DNA of 6,920 nucleotides, taken from the NCBI GenBank assembly GCA_013153105.1, contig JAADFC010000009.1:1-6920 (forward strand). Reading direction: 5' to 3'. Below are positions 1-6,090 of this stretch, piece by piece. A model generated the notes under the pieces. It did no database searches, was not told the origin of the DNA, and saw only the letters and a program-made list of their open reading frames with translations. Within the stretch, counting starts at the first letter, position 1. Every line of letters begins with the position of its first letter. Origin of the DNA: Thermoproteota archaeon (GTDB lineage Archaea; Thermoproteota; Thermoprotei_A; Sulfolobales; Pyrodictiaceae). The position numbers and the translations under genes were made by a program.

Positions 1-1
1 C

Positions 2-814
2 AACAGCGTCGCTGTCCTCATGGAGCTCTACGAGAAGGCGCAGAAGGGCGAGCTGCCCAAGGAGAAGGCCGATGAGCTCATGAGCCTCCTCCACGACGTC
101 AAGCCCGTCTGGGGCAACGCCCACGCCGTGATACAGCTGGCCTTCAAGGTCGCCCACCGCGACGGGATAGGCGACCTCGTGGCGGAGGGCGGCAAGAGGC
201 TCGCCGAGCACTTCGGCTGCCCAACCTGCGTCGCCCACGCCAGGGGCCTCGAGCTGCCCGCATACGACCCCAGGGCGATAAACAGCATGGCCCTAGCCTA
301 CGCTACCAGCAACAGGGGCGGCTGCCACCTCCGCGCCTACGCGGTGAGCTTCGACGTGCTCGGCGTGCCGGTGAAGAAGGACCCGCTGGCGATAGACATG
401 GAGAAGCCGAGGCTGGTGAAGCTGCAGCAGGACTTCTTCGCGGTTATAGACAGCCTCGTGGTCTGCAAGTTCAACACGTTCAGCACCGAGCCCGCCGACT
501 ACGTGCCGCTCATAAGCGCCGCCATGGGCTGGAGCGACTTCACCGAGGAGGAGCTGCTGACCATAGGCGAGAGGATATACAATGTGGAGAGGCTCTTTGG
601 AGTCAGGGAGGGCATCTACAAGGACACCCTGTCCGAGAGGCTGCTCAACGAGCCCCTGCCCGACGGCCCCGCCAAGGGCAAGACGGCGAGGGAGGCGCTG
701 GAGGCCTACCTGCCCGAGTACTACAAGCTCCGCGGCTGGGTCGACGGAAAACCAACCCCCGAGACCCTCAGGAGGCTCGGCCTCGAAGAGTTCACCTACA
801 TAGTCAAAGAGTAG
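2..814 (+). CDS. Aldehyde:ferredoxin oxidoreductase family protein, C-terminal part (5' end outside window)
   Basis: Tungsten enzymes of this family oxidise aldehydes to carboxylic acids in the cytoplasm and pass electrons to ferredoxin. The frame is open from base 2, giving 270 residues. The Met at base 20 lies inside the protein, since the upstream codons (NSVAVL) continue a typical family stretch before MELYEKA. Counting from that Met, family hallmarks are RGLELPAYDPR (75-85), ATSNRGGCH (95-103) and DSLVVC (144-149). The Asp and Cys five residues apart in DSLVVC match the pterin-contacting Asp and the fourth [4Fe-4S] cysteine of Pyrococcus furiosus AOR (Asp489/Cys494, from memory). About 115 residues follow this Cys, as in the roughly 605-residue family members. 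The CxxC at 67-70 is an additional pair, not the CxxCxxxC cluster motif, which should lie upstream of the window. Which subfamily it is (AOR, FOR, GAPOR, WOR) cannot be decided from this part. It ends convergently with the toxin gene. Confidence 0.93.
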   Translation, partial: NSVAVLMELYEKAQKGELPKEKADELMSLLHDVKPVWGNAHAVIQLAFKVAHRDGIGDLVAEGGKRLAEHFGCPTCVAHARGLELPAYDPRAINSMALAYATSNRGGCHLRAYAVSFDVLGVPVKKDPLAIDMEKPRLVKLQQDFFAVIDSLVVCKFNTFSTEPADYVPLISAAMGWSDFTEEELLTIGERIYNVERLFGVREGIYKDTLSERLLNEPLPDGPAKGKTAREALEAYLPEYYKLRGWVDGKPTPETLRRLGLEEFTYIVKE

Positions 815-825
815 CCGCCCCCGGG

Positions 826-847
826 TTTCTCCCCTCCCACCCTCTCC
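826..847 (+). terminator. Possible pyrimidine-tract terminator of the oxidoreductase gene
   Basis: Starting 11 bases after the stop codon is a 22-base run that is all C/T except one A, beginning TTTCT. Archaeal RNA polymerases often stop at T-rich or pyrimidine-rich tracts, but this run has few consecutive T residues, so the call is weak. The 50-base gap shows nothing comparable for the convergent minus-strand transcript. That transcript may therefore run into the antisense strand of the oxidoreductase gene. Confidence 0.25.
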
Positions 848-864
848 AGCCCTGCACGCTCCTC

Positions 865-1290
865 CTAGGGGTCGAGCCTCTCCGCCTCCTCGGCTAGTGT
901 GAGGAGCAGCCTCTCCAGGCCCTCCAGGTCGCCCCGCAGCGCCTCGTAGAGCAGGTCGTGGCGTATGTCGGCGTAGCCGTGCACGAGTATATTCCTCATG
1001 CCCGGCACCGCTCTCGCGAGGGGCCTCAGCTCCGTGGGCACCACCCCGAGGGCTATCACAGCCTCCACGACGTCGCGGTATGTGGGGCCGCGGGCGGCGC
1101 CGCGGCGGGCTGCTATGAAGGCTGCCAGGTCTAGGATAGCCTCGAGCACTATGTGGAGGTGCCTCTCGGCTAGCGCCTGGAGGTCCTCGTCCGCGGCGTA
1201 CCGCTCCCAGGGTGTCTCGGCTATCCTCCGCAGCCTCGAGAGGCTCCTCCTGGCCCTGGCGAGCCTAGCCTCTAGCCCGGGCGTGGGCAC
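865..1290 (-). CDS. HepT-like HEPN-domain toxin (DUF86 family)
   Basis: This 141-residue, mostly helical, Leu/Ala/Arg-rich protein carries the HEPN signature RNILVHGY at residues 99-106. That is Arg99, four residues, His104, one residue, Tyr106, i.e. the full RX4HXY motif of HepT toxins. In characterised HepT proteins the Arg and His form the RNase active site, and the Tyr is the residue AMPylated by the partner antitoxin. The length fits DUF86 proteins. The start is GTG at 1290, with a GGGGGGAG purine run about nine bases upstream; a second GGAGG is too close to the start to be useful. The gene overlaps the end of the nucleotidyltransferase gene by 26 bases, so the two are almost certainly translated together. 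It is the last gene of the minus-strand series. Toxicity and RNA target are inferred from the family, not seen. Confidence 0.88.
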   Translation of the reverse strand: MPTPGLEARLARARRSLSRLRRIAETPWERYAADEDLQALAERHLHIVLEAILDLAAFIAARRGAARGPTYRDVVEAVIALGVVPTELRPLARAVPGMRNILVHGYADIRHDLLYEALRGDLEGLERLLLTLAEEAERLDP

Positions 1291-1681
1291 GCCTCCTCTC
1301 CCCCCGGAACAGGTTGATGAGGGGCTCCAGGTCTGCCACCTCGTCTATGGCCCGCGCCAGGTCCCGGTGGTACTCTGAGAGGCCCCTGCGGCCCCGGTGG
1401 TAGAGTAGGCGGCCGCGGGCGAGGGCCTCCCAGGCTGCTATCGGGTTCCAGTAGTCGATGACGAGCAGGTCGAGGCGCGAGCCGGGTGGGAGGCAGCGCT
1501 CGAGCTCCACGTGCACCAGGCCCATCTCTCTCAGGCTGGGCCTGCGGCCGAGCTTGACGGCTACATCGTAGTCGCTGTGGGGCCCCGCGTAGCCCCGCGC
1601 CCTGGAGCCGTAGAGCACCAGGTACAGGGCGCCGAGCCTCTCGGCGGCGCGGCGCAGGCACTCCTCCACCTTCCCGTCCAC
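1265..1681 (-). CDS. MntA-like minimal nucleotidyltransferase antitoxin
   Basis: This 138-residue protein has the minimal nucleotidyltransferase motif GSX10DXD, with Gly25-Ser26, ten residues, then Asp37-Tyr-Asp39. A likely third catalytic Asp at 71 lies in the hydrophobic strand RLDLLVID. In MntA-HepT pairs this enzyme transfers AMP from ATP to the toxin tyrosine and silences it, and the partner next door keeps that tyrosine. The start is GTG at 1681; upstream only a weak GGGGC-type ribosome site is visible. It begins 24 bases after pstB on the same strand, so it may be transcribed by read-through from the phosphate operon. No promoter of its own is apparent in the short gap. The C-terminal tail beyond about residue 125 is Arg-rich and lies mostly in the region shared with the toxin gene. 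Confidence 0.88.
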   Translation of the reverse strand: MDGKVEECLRRAAERLGALYLVLYGSRARGYAGPHSDYDVAVKLGRRPSLREMGLVHVELERCLPPGSRLDLLVIDYWNPIAAWEALARGRLLYHRGRRGLSEYHRDLARAIDEVADLEPLINLFRGERRRAHARARG

Positions 1682-1693
1682 GGCTGCGCAGCC

Positions 1694-1705
1694 CCGGCGC
1701 GCCGG
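1694..1705. repeat. 12-base perfect palindrome in the pstB-antitoxin gap
   Basis: CCGGCGCGCCGG is perfectly self-complementary. It occupies half of the 24-base spacer, directly after the pstB stop codon and 12 bases before the antitoxin start. It could be an operator for toxin-antitoxin autoregulation, an RNA stem between cistrons, or chance. Palindromes of this size are expected occasionally in DNA this rich in G and C. Confidence 0.35.
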
Positions 1706-2467
1706 CTATATGCGGCGTAGCAGGTAGCGCTCGGTGAGCGGGTTCTCGGGCTGAGTGAATATCTTCCCCGTCGGCCCCACCTCCACCAGCTCGCCGTAGT
1801 AGAGGAAGGCGGTGTAGTCCGCCACCCTGGCCGCCTGCTCGGGGCTGTGGGTCACGAGGATTATGGGTATCTCCCGCTTCAGCTCGGCTATCAGCTCCTC
1901 TATCTTCTCCGTCGCCACAGGGTCTAGGTTCGCGGTGGGCTCGTCCATGAGGAGCACCCTGGGCTTGAGGGCTAGGGCGCGGGCTATGCTGAGCCTCTGC
2001 TTCTGGCCGCCGCTGAGCTTCGCGGCGGGCATGTGGAGCCTGTCCTTGACCTCGTCCCAGAGGTAGGCCTTCTCCAGCGCCCACCTTACAAGCTCGTCCA
2101 GCTCCCTCTTGCTCTTAACCATCCTGTTCAGCCGGGGGCCTATAGCGACGTTATCGTATATGCTGAGGTGGGGGAACGGGTTGGGGTGCTGGAACACCAT
2201 CCCCACACGCCGCCGCACCCATATCGGGTCCACGCCCGGCGAGTAGATGTCGACGCCCTCCAGGAGCACCCTCCCCCGGACCTCGGCCTCCTCGTAGATG
2301 TCGAGCAGCCTGTTGAGGGCGCGGAGGAGGGTGCTCTTACCGCTGCCGCTGGGGCCCATCAAAGCGAACACTGTGCGGTCCGGCACCTTGAAGGAGACGT
2401 TTTTGACCACATGCTTCCCCGAGAGCCAGACGTTGAGCCCCTCGACCACGAGGACCTCGCTGGGCAT
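1706..2467 (-). CDS. pstB: Phosphate ABC transporter ATP-binding protein PstB
   Basis: This is the cytoplasmic ATPase that powers phosphate import through PstC and PstA. All ABC motifs are intact in 253 residues: Walker A GPSGSGKST (38-46), Q-loop Gln93, signature LSGGQ (141-145), Walker B VLLMDEP with Asp165/Glu166, D-loop NLDP, and switch His187 in LVTHS. The stretch FQHPNPFPHLSIYDNV after the Q-loop is typical of PstB and separates it from other ABC ATPases. The usual PstB motif DEPTSALDP reads DEPTANLDP here. The length is normal. The ATG start shares one base with the pstA stop (TGATG). A strong GGAGGGTGAGG ribosome site lies at 2483-2473, inside the 3' end of pstA, which implies translational coupling. 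The gene closes the transporter set; where phoU often follows, a toxin-antitoxin pair is found instead. Confidence 0.97.
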   Translation of the reverse strand: MPSEVLVVEGLNVWLSGKHVVKNVSFKVPDRTVFALMGPSGSGKSTLLRALNRLLDIYEEAEVRGRVLLEGVDIYSPGVDPIWVRRRVGMVFQHPNPFPHLSIYDNVAIGPRLNRMVKSKRELDELVRWALEKAYLWDEVKDRLHMPAAKLSGGQKQRLSIARALALKPRVLLMDEPTANLDPVATEKIEELIAELKREIPIILVTHSPEQAARVADYTAFLYYGELVEVGPTGKIFTQPENPLTERYLLRRI

Positions 2468-3357
2468 CAGAGCCTCACCCTCCGCACCAGCAGCCTCGAG
2501 GCGAGCATTATACCCGAGACGAGCGCGAGCAGCACCAGGCTCGCCCCCCAGGCGAGCTGGTGGTAGCCTGGCTGCGCCTGCTGGATGTACTCGTAGATGA
2601 GCAGCGGCACCGCGCCCCCATGCTGCAGGGGGCTCCGGGGGTAGGCCTCGAAGCCTCCGCCGATGGTGAAGAGGAGGGGCGCCGTCTCGCCCGCGGCCTT
2701 CGCCAAGCCTATGAGGACCCCCACGAGTATACCCCGCCTCGCCACGCCGAGGAGGACCCGGTAGACGGTCTTCAGCCTGCTCGCCCCGAGGCTGAACGCG
2801 GCCTCCCTAAGCTCGCGGGGCACCCCCCGCAGCGCCTCGCTAACCTGCACCGCCACGTAGGGCATCATGACCAGCGCCAGCGCCAGCGCGCCCGCGAGGA
2901 GGCTGTAGCCCTCCCCCACCCCGCCCGTCGCCCTCTGCCTCGGCAGCACGTAGACGGTGTAGACGTAGAGGCCGACGAGTATCGTGGGGAACTCGACGAG
3001 GAGCAGCGAGAGGAGGAGCACCAGCCTCGAAAGGCCCGCCCTCCTGAACTCGGCTATGAACACCCCCGCGAACACCGCCAGCGGGACGCCGATAGCCGCG
3101 CTGAGGGCTATCAGCCATAGGCTACCCAGCAGCGCCGGCCCGATGCCCCCAGGGTTCTCGGGGTCAAGCGGCCTCGGAGGCGCCGTGAGGAACTCGACCA
3201 GCCCCGACCTGGCTATCGCCGCGGCACCGTTGACGGCCACAGTGTAGAGTATGTGGAGCAGCGGCAGCAGCGCGGCGCCCGCGAGGCCGGCGAGGACCGC
3301 GAGGCCCAGCCTGTCGAGCAGCCTCCGCCTCCGCAGCGACGGGTCACGCGGCTCCAT
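2467..3357 (-). CDS. pstA: Phosphate ABC transporter permease PstA
   Basis: This 296-residue integral membrane protein has about six hydrophobic segments (roughly 16-42, 74-102, 109-137, 151-171, 209-231 and 267-288). It is one of the two channel subunits of the phosphate importer. The EAA loop, which docks onto PstB, is visible as ELREAAFSLGASRLKTV (about 182-198). The PstA hallmark AAGETAPLL follows at about 221-229. The N-terminus has an Arg-rich cytoplasmic stretch before the first membrane span. The start is ATG at 3357, preceded by a long GGTGGGAGGAGGAG ribosome site that lies within the end of pstC. The two reading frames overlap by 14 bases, so coupled translation is likely. The N-terminal half is Leu/Ala-rich, as expected for a GC-rich genome. 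Confidence 0.96.
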   Translation of the reverse strand: MEPRDPSLRRRRLLDRLGLAVLAGLAGAALLPLLHILYTVAVNGAAAIARSGLVEFLTAPPRPLDPENPGGIGPALLGSLWLIALSAAIGVPLAVFAGVFIAEFRRAGLSRLVLLLSLLLVEFPTILVGLYVYTVYVLPRQRATGGVGEGYSLLAGALALALVMMPYVAVQVSEALRGVPRELREAAFSLGASRLKTVYRVLLGVARRGILVGVLIGLAKAAGETAPLLFTIGGGFEAYPRSPLQHGGAVPLLIYEYIQQAQPGYHQLAWGASLVLLALVSGIMLASRLLVRRVRL

Positions 3358-4303
3358 GCATCTCCTCCTCCCACCTGCGTATGTAGAGTATCCCCAGCGT
3401 GTTCACCGCAAGGCCTATCAGGAAGAGCGCCAGACCACCCGCGAACAAGGCGCTCATCATATACTCGTAGTAAGCCGCCGCCTTGAACTTGCTCGCGATG
3501 AGGCTCGAAACCGTCGTACCCGGGCTCCCCAACGCAACGTCTATGTTCAGGCTGTTCCCGATCACCAGGCTCACGGCAACCGTCTCCCCCATAGCCCTGC
3601 CCATGGCCAGCACCAGCGCAGCCACAATACTCGGCCTAACCGAGCCGAGGAGCACCCTGATAGCCTCCAGCCTCGTAGCCCCCACACTGTACACAGCCTC
3701 GCGCAGGTGCCAGGGTATCATCGAGTACGCCTCCCGTATCACCGCGGCCGCGTAGGGGACAACCATGATGCCCAGCAGCACGCCCGCGGTGCCGTAGGAG
3801 AGGCCGGTGAGGGTGGGCTTGGAGAAGAAGGGTATCCACCCCAGGTGCTCGTGGAGCGTGTTCAACACAGTCTTCATCAGGGGGGCCAGGTAGGTGAGCC
3901 CCCAGACACCGTAGACTATCGTCGGCGTCGCAGCCATGAGGTCGACGAGGACCTCCACGGCGCCACGGAGCCTCCGCGGCACCAGCTCCTCTATAGCCAC
4001 AGCCAGCGAGACCGCCAGCGGCGCGGCCACGAGGACCGCGATGACGCTCGTGTAGACGGTGCCGTATATCGCTGCGAGCAGCCCATACTCCTCCCTGGCC
4101 GGGTCGTCGCTGGGCCTCCAGACGTTGCTGGTGAACACCCGGAGCCCCTCACGCTCGAGTATCGGGAGCGACATGTAGAGGATGACCGCCAGCATAGAGG
4201 CGAGGAGCATGAACACTATGACCGGGACGGGGAGGTGGACGAGGAAGAACACCCGGTCATCCCTGCTCCTCAGCCGCGGCAGCAGCCTCTCACGCAGCCC
4301 CAA
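3344..4303 (-). CDS. pstC: Phosphate ABC transporter permease PstC
   Basis: This 319-residue permease is the partner of PstA in the membrane channel. The family marks are an EAA loop LREAVYSVGATRLEAIRVLLG (200-220) and GRAMGETVAV (235-244). Hydrophobic segments lie near 18-46, 79-104, 117-140, 162-190, 222-249 and 282-308. The first span follows a short basic N-terminus (RSRDDRVFF), as usual in PstC. The start used is TTG at 4303, with a GGAGGG ribosome site about 12 bases upstream, slightly far. The frame stays open further upstream without any in-frame ATG, and the first downstream alternative is GTG at residue 17. The exact start is therefore uncertain. It follows pstS after a 159-base gap that contains its own promoter-like and operator-like sequences. 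Confidence 0.95.
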   Translation of the reverse strand: MGLRERLLPRLRSRDDRVFFLVHLPVPVIVFMLLASMLAVILYMSLPILEREGLRVFTSNVWRPSDDPAREEYGLLAAIYGTVYTSVIAVLVAAPLAVSLAVAIEELVPRRLRGAVEVLVDLMAATPTIVYGVWGLTYLAPLMKTVLNTLHEHLGWIPFFSKPTLTGLSYGTAGVLLGIMVVPYAAAVIREAYSMIPWHLREAVYSVGATRLEAIRVLLGSVRPSIVAALVLAMGRAMGETVAVSLVIGNSLNIDVALGSPGTTVSSLIASKFKAAAYYEYMMSALFAGGLALFLIGLAVNTLGILYIRRWEEEMHGAA

Positions 4304-4389
4304 GGAGCCGCCGGCCCTCCCGCCCTCCAGCGCTGCAGCCGGGGCGCAGCCTGCATCCGATGTCCCACGCCGGGTGGAGGCGGCGCCCG

Positions 4390-4401
4390 CCTCTACAGAG
4401 G
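4390..4401. repeat. CCTCT-AC-AGAGG inverted repeat just downstream of the pstC TATA-like element
   Basis: A perfect dyad with 5-base arms and a 2-base centre. On the minus strand it directly follows the TTACC element of the proposed pstC promoter. It occupies the place that the downstream TCTAGA box (5615-5620) holds in the pstS promoter. A protein bound here would cover the region between the TATA element and the transcription start, a repressor-like position. This is inference from layout only. Confidence 0.4.
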
Positions 4402-4411
4402 GGTAAGAGGG
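4402..4411 (-). promoter_or_regulatory. Weak TATA-like element, proposed pstC promoter
   Basis: On the minus strand the segment reads CCCTCTTACC. It is a poor TATA box on its own. It is proposed because its TTACC core sits exactly 28 bases after a TCTAGA box, the same distance as in the stronger pstS promoter, and because CTCT(GT)AGA follows in both. A transcription start would be expected near 4380, giving a leader of about 75 bases before the TTG start of pstC. Such a promoter would let pstCAB be transcribed separately from pstS. Confidence 0.4.
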
Positions 4412-4434
4412 TTCCCCCGGTAGCCTCGCGAGCC

Positions 4435-4450
4435 TCTAGACGGCTCTAGA
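4435..4450. promoter_or_regulatory. TCTAGA-N4-TCTAGA dyad, candidate operator upstream of pstC
   Basis: Two identical palindromic TCTAGA hexamers are spaced 10 bases apart (4435-4440 and 4445-4450), one turn of the helix, within two near-identical tandem decamers G(C/G)CTCTAGAC at 4432-4451. They lie between the pstS stop and the pstC promoter-like element. A matching pair stands before pstS. The position upstream of the TATA-like element is where archaeal activators commonly bind, but a repressor is equally possible. Confidence 0.5.
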
Positions 4451-4462
4451 CCCCCGCCCGGG

Positions 4463-5566
4463 CTAGCCCCCACACTCTATCATGTCGGCCGCCTGGAGGG
4501 CGACCCTCCTCAGCTGCTCCGGCAGCGGCGCGTAGCCCTTGGGTATAAGGTCCTGGCCCTCGCCGGCTATGAAGCGTATGAACTCCTTAACAGCCTGGCA
4601 CTTAGCCTCGCTGCCGTAGCTGCTGTAGACCAGGAGGAACGTCTGCCCCGCAATAGGGTAGGCGTCGGGGCTGGCGCTGCTGTAGACGAACCTCTGGGCC
4701 ACGCTGCTCCAGTCGTCGGCGGGGCTCGGCGGCGAGTCTAGGGCGAAGGCGGCGGCGATGCTCTCCCTGGTGGGGGCCACGAAGCGGCCGCTCGGGTTGG
4801 CTATACGGGCCACCGGCAGCCCGTTCTCCAGCGCGTACGCCCACTCCACGTAGCCGATGCTGTACGGGTTAGTCTTTATGGCGAGGGTCACACCCTGGTT
4901 ACCCTCCTGGCCTATACCGTTCCCCGCCTGGTCCACCGGCCACTCCACAAGCTTCCCATGCCCAACCCTCTCCGCCCACCTGCGGCAGCTCTTCGAGAGG
5001 AACAGGGTGAAGATCTCCGTGGTGCCGCTCGCGTCGCTCCGGTGCACAGCTATAATCTCCCTGTGGGGCAGCCTGTCAGCCACCGCCGGGTTCAGCTCCT
5101 TTATCGCGGGGTCGTCCCAGAAGCGTATCTCCCCCATGTATATCCCTGCGAGCACCTCGCCCGTAAAGTTGAGGCTGACATTACCGATCTCCGGGACGTT
5201 GTAGGTGACCACGACCGCGCCGAGCACAACGGGGAACTGGAGAATCCTACCCCGCACCCTCTCCCACTTGGCCCTCGGCAGAGGCGGGTCGCTCGCCGCG
5301 AAGTCCACGAGGCCCGCGAGGATGTCCGAGACGCCCTTCCCGCTGCCGCCGCCCGTGTACTCGACCAGCACCCCCGTCCTCTCCCGGAACGCGGCAGCCC
5401 ACCGGTCCATTACGGGCTTGACGAAGGTGGACCCGCTGCCGAAGAGCCTCACCTGCCCAGCCTGCCCGCCCTGCTGCTCCTCCCCGCCGCCTCCGCCGAG
5501 AAAAACAGCGGCAGCCACGGCCACAGCAGCCACGGCGGCCAGGATGAGGAGCGTCCTGCCATCCAT
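4463..5566 (-). CDS. pstS: Phosphate-binding protein PstS, membrane-anchored
   Basis: This is the extracytoplasmic receptor that binds phosphate and delivers it to PstC/PstA. Counting from the alternative GTG at 5578, the phosphate ligands of E. coli PstS have counterparts: Thr51 in GSGSTF, Ser79 in GGGSGKG, Asp97 in AASDPPL, and Arg180, Ser184, Gly185 and Thr186 in HRSDASGTTE. The N-terminus is a short charged segment followed by a hydrophobic stretch of about 20 residues. A Gly-rich linker (GGGGGEEQQGG) follows, without a lipobox cysteine, so anchoring by the N-terminal helix is likely. Three cysteines (198, 337, 369) occur in the C-terminal half. I choose ATG at 5566 (367 residues) because GGGGGTG, a fair archaeal ribosome site, ends nine bases before it; that site contains the alternative GTG at 5578 (371 residues). 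It is the first pst gene and has its own promoter. Confidence 0.95.
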   Translation of the reverse strand: MDGRTLLILAAVAAVAVAAAVFLGGGGGEEQQGGQAGQVRLFGSGSTFVKPVMDRWAAAFRERTGVLVEYTGGGSGKGVSDILAGLVDFAASDPPLPRAKWERVRGRILQFPVVLGAVVVTYNVPEIGNVSLNFTGEVLAGIYMGEIRFWDDPAIKELNPAVADRLPHREIIAVHRSDASGTTEIFTLFLSKSCRRWAERVGHGKLVEWPVDQAGNGIGQEGNQGVTLAIKTNPYSIGYVEWAYALENGLPVARIANPSGRFVAPTRESIAAAFALDSPPSPADDWSSVAQRFVYSSASPDAYPIAGQTFLLVYSSYGSEAKCQAVKEFIRFIAGEGQDLIPKGYAPLPEQLRRVALQAADMIECGG

Positions 5567-5575
5567 CCCCAGGGG

Positions 5576-5582
5576 CACCCCC
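5576..5582 (-). promoter_or_regulatory. Ribosome binding site deciding the pstS start
   Basis: On the minus strand GGGGGTG is followed by nine bases and then ATG at 5566. It differs from the archaeal consensus GGAGGTG at one position that still allows G-U pairing. The competing GTG start at 5578 is the last three bases of this element and has no good site of its own. Confidence 0.55.
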
Positions 5583-5614
5583 GAGCAGCTCCCCCGAGGG
5601 GCGCCCCCCGGGCG

Positions 5615-5620
5615 TCTAGA
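5615..5620. promoter_or_regulatory. TCTAGA box downstream of the pstS TATA element
   Basis: A palindromic TCTAGA lies on the minus strand just after the TATA element and before the expected start of transcription. The wider decamer GCGTCTAGAG (5612-5621) recurs exactly at 5653-5662, 41 bases away, about four helical turns. A regulator bound here would block initiation. The two copies flank the TATA element. Confidence 0.45.
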
Positions 5621-5622
5621 GA

Positions 5623-5631
5623 GGTAAAAAC
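5623..5631 (-). promoter_or_regulatory. TATA element of the pstS promoter
   Basis: The minus strand reads GTTTTTACC, the only strongly T-rich stretch in this otherwise GC-rich gap. With the usual distance of about 25 bases, transcription would start near 5602. That gives a leader of roughly 35 bases holding the ribosome site. No clear purine-rich BRE precedes it, so basal strength may be low and an activator may be needed. Confidence 0.55.
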
Positions 5632-5655
5632 GGCGCCGTAGGAGGAGCGGTAGCG

Positions 5656-5670
5656 TCTAGAGGCTCTAGG
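5656..5670. promoter_or_regulatory. Paired TCTAGA / CCTAGA boxes, candidate operator upstream of pstS
   Basis: On the minus strand the segment reads CCTAGAGCCTCTAGA, a dyad with CTAGA/TCTAG arms and a 3-base centre. It resembles the TCTAGAGCCGTCTAGA dyad before pstC, with period 9 instead of 10. Its last TCTAGA ends 28 bases before TTACC, exactly as in the pstC region. The distal box overlaps the stop codon of the prefoldin beta gene (TAG at 5668-5666), so the site is partly coding. Confidence 0.5.
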
Positions 5671-5998
5671 CGAGGCCCAGGCTGCGCAGAAGCTCGCGCA
5701 GCCTCCTCTCCAGCTCCTCCCTCTGCCTCTTCAGGCTGGCCAGCCTCGCCTCCAGCAGCTCCCGCTCCTCCTCTATCATCTTCCTAGCCTCCTCGTAGCC
5801 CACCTCTATCATGAGCCCGCCGACGCTCCGGTAGACGCTCCTCCCCCGGCCGAACCTCTCCAGGAGCTTCTCGGCCTCCCCCAGCTCCCTCAGCCTGGCC
5901 TCAGCCTCCCTTATCGCGGCGTCGAGCACGCGGAGCCGCTCCATCAGCCGCTGGGCCTCGAGCAGCCTCTCCTGCGCCCCCACAGCGGCCTGCGCCAC
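5666..5998 (-). CDS. pfdB: Prefoldin subunit beta
   Basis: Archaeal prefoldin is a jellyfish-shaped alpha2-beta4 hexamer that holds unfolded proteins and passes them to the thermosome. This 110-residue protein has the beta pattern of a helix (about 1-48), one beta hairpin region (about 54-68, SVYRSVGGLMIEV) and a second charged helix (69-108) rich in Glu, Arg and Leu with heptad spacing, forming a coiled coil. The length is near that of typical beta subunits. The frame stays open to a TTG at 6025, but GTG at 5998 is chosen because a perfect GGAGGTGG ribosome site lies seven bases before it; the longer start would translate that site as Gly-Gly-Gly. The gene lies downstream of prefoldin alpha on the same strand, and its stop codon falls in the pstS operator-like region. 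No good TATA element is seen just upstream, so co-transcription with alpha is possible. Confidence 0.9.
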   Translation of the reverse strand: MAQAAVGAQERLLEAQRLMERLRVLDAAIREAEARLRELGEAEKLLERFGRGRSVYRSVGGLMIEVGYEEARKMIEEERELLEARLASLKRQREELERRLRELLRSLGLA

Positions 5999-6005
5999 GA
6001 AGCAG

Positions 6006-6013
6006 CCACCTCC
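6006..6013 (-). promoter_or_regulatory. Ribosome binding site deciding the prefoldin beta start
   Basis: On the minus strand GGAGGTGG is followed by seven bases and GTG at 5998. It matches the archaeal anti-Shine-Dalgarno consensus fully. It makes GTG 5998 a far better start than TTG 6025, which lies upstream of the site. Confidence 0.8.
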
Positions 6014-6090
6014 GCGAGGCTCCAACCGCTACGAGACTGGCACCCCATGCGGAGAAGGAAGTGCGCCCGCAGGGGGTTGAGACGGGCTAG

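Noticed and set aside
1272..2084. 270-codon minus-strand frame overlapping the toxin, antitoxin and pstB
   Set aside because: Out of frame with three recognised genes and strongly biased to Arg, Gly, Pro and Ala; a shadow frame.
4332..4356. ATG at 4356 as an alternative pstC start
   Set aside because: It is out of frame with PstC by two bases, and its own frame shows no family similarity.
3251..4423. 390-codon open frame on the plus strand opposite pstC and the end of pstA
   Set aside because: It is antisense to two well-recognised permease genes, rich in His, Arg, Pro and Gln, and shows no known motif. Long open antisense frames are expected opposite GC-rich genes.
4958..5641. 227-codon plus-strand frame opposite pstS
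   Set aside because: Antisense to a clear PstS with all ligand residues; low-complexity Pro/Arg/His composition.
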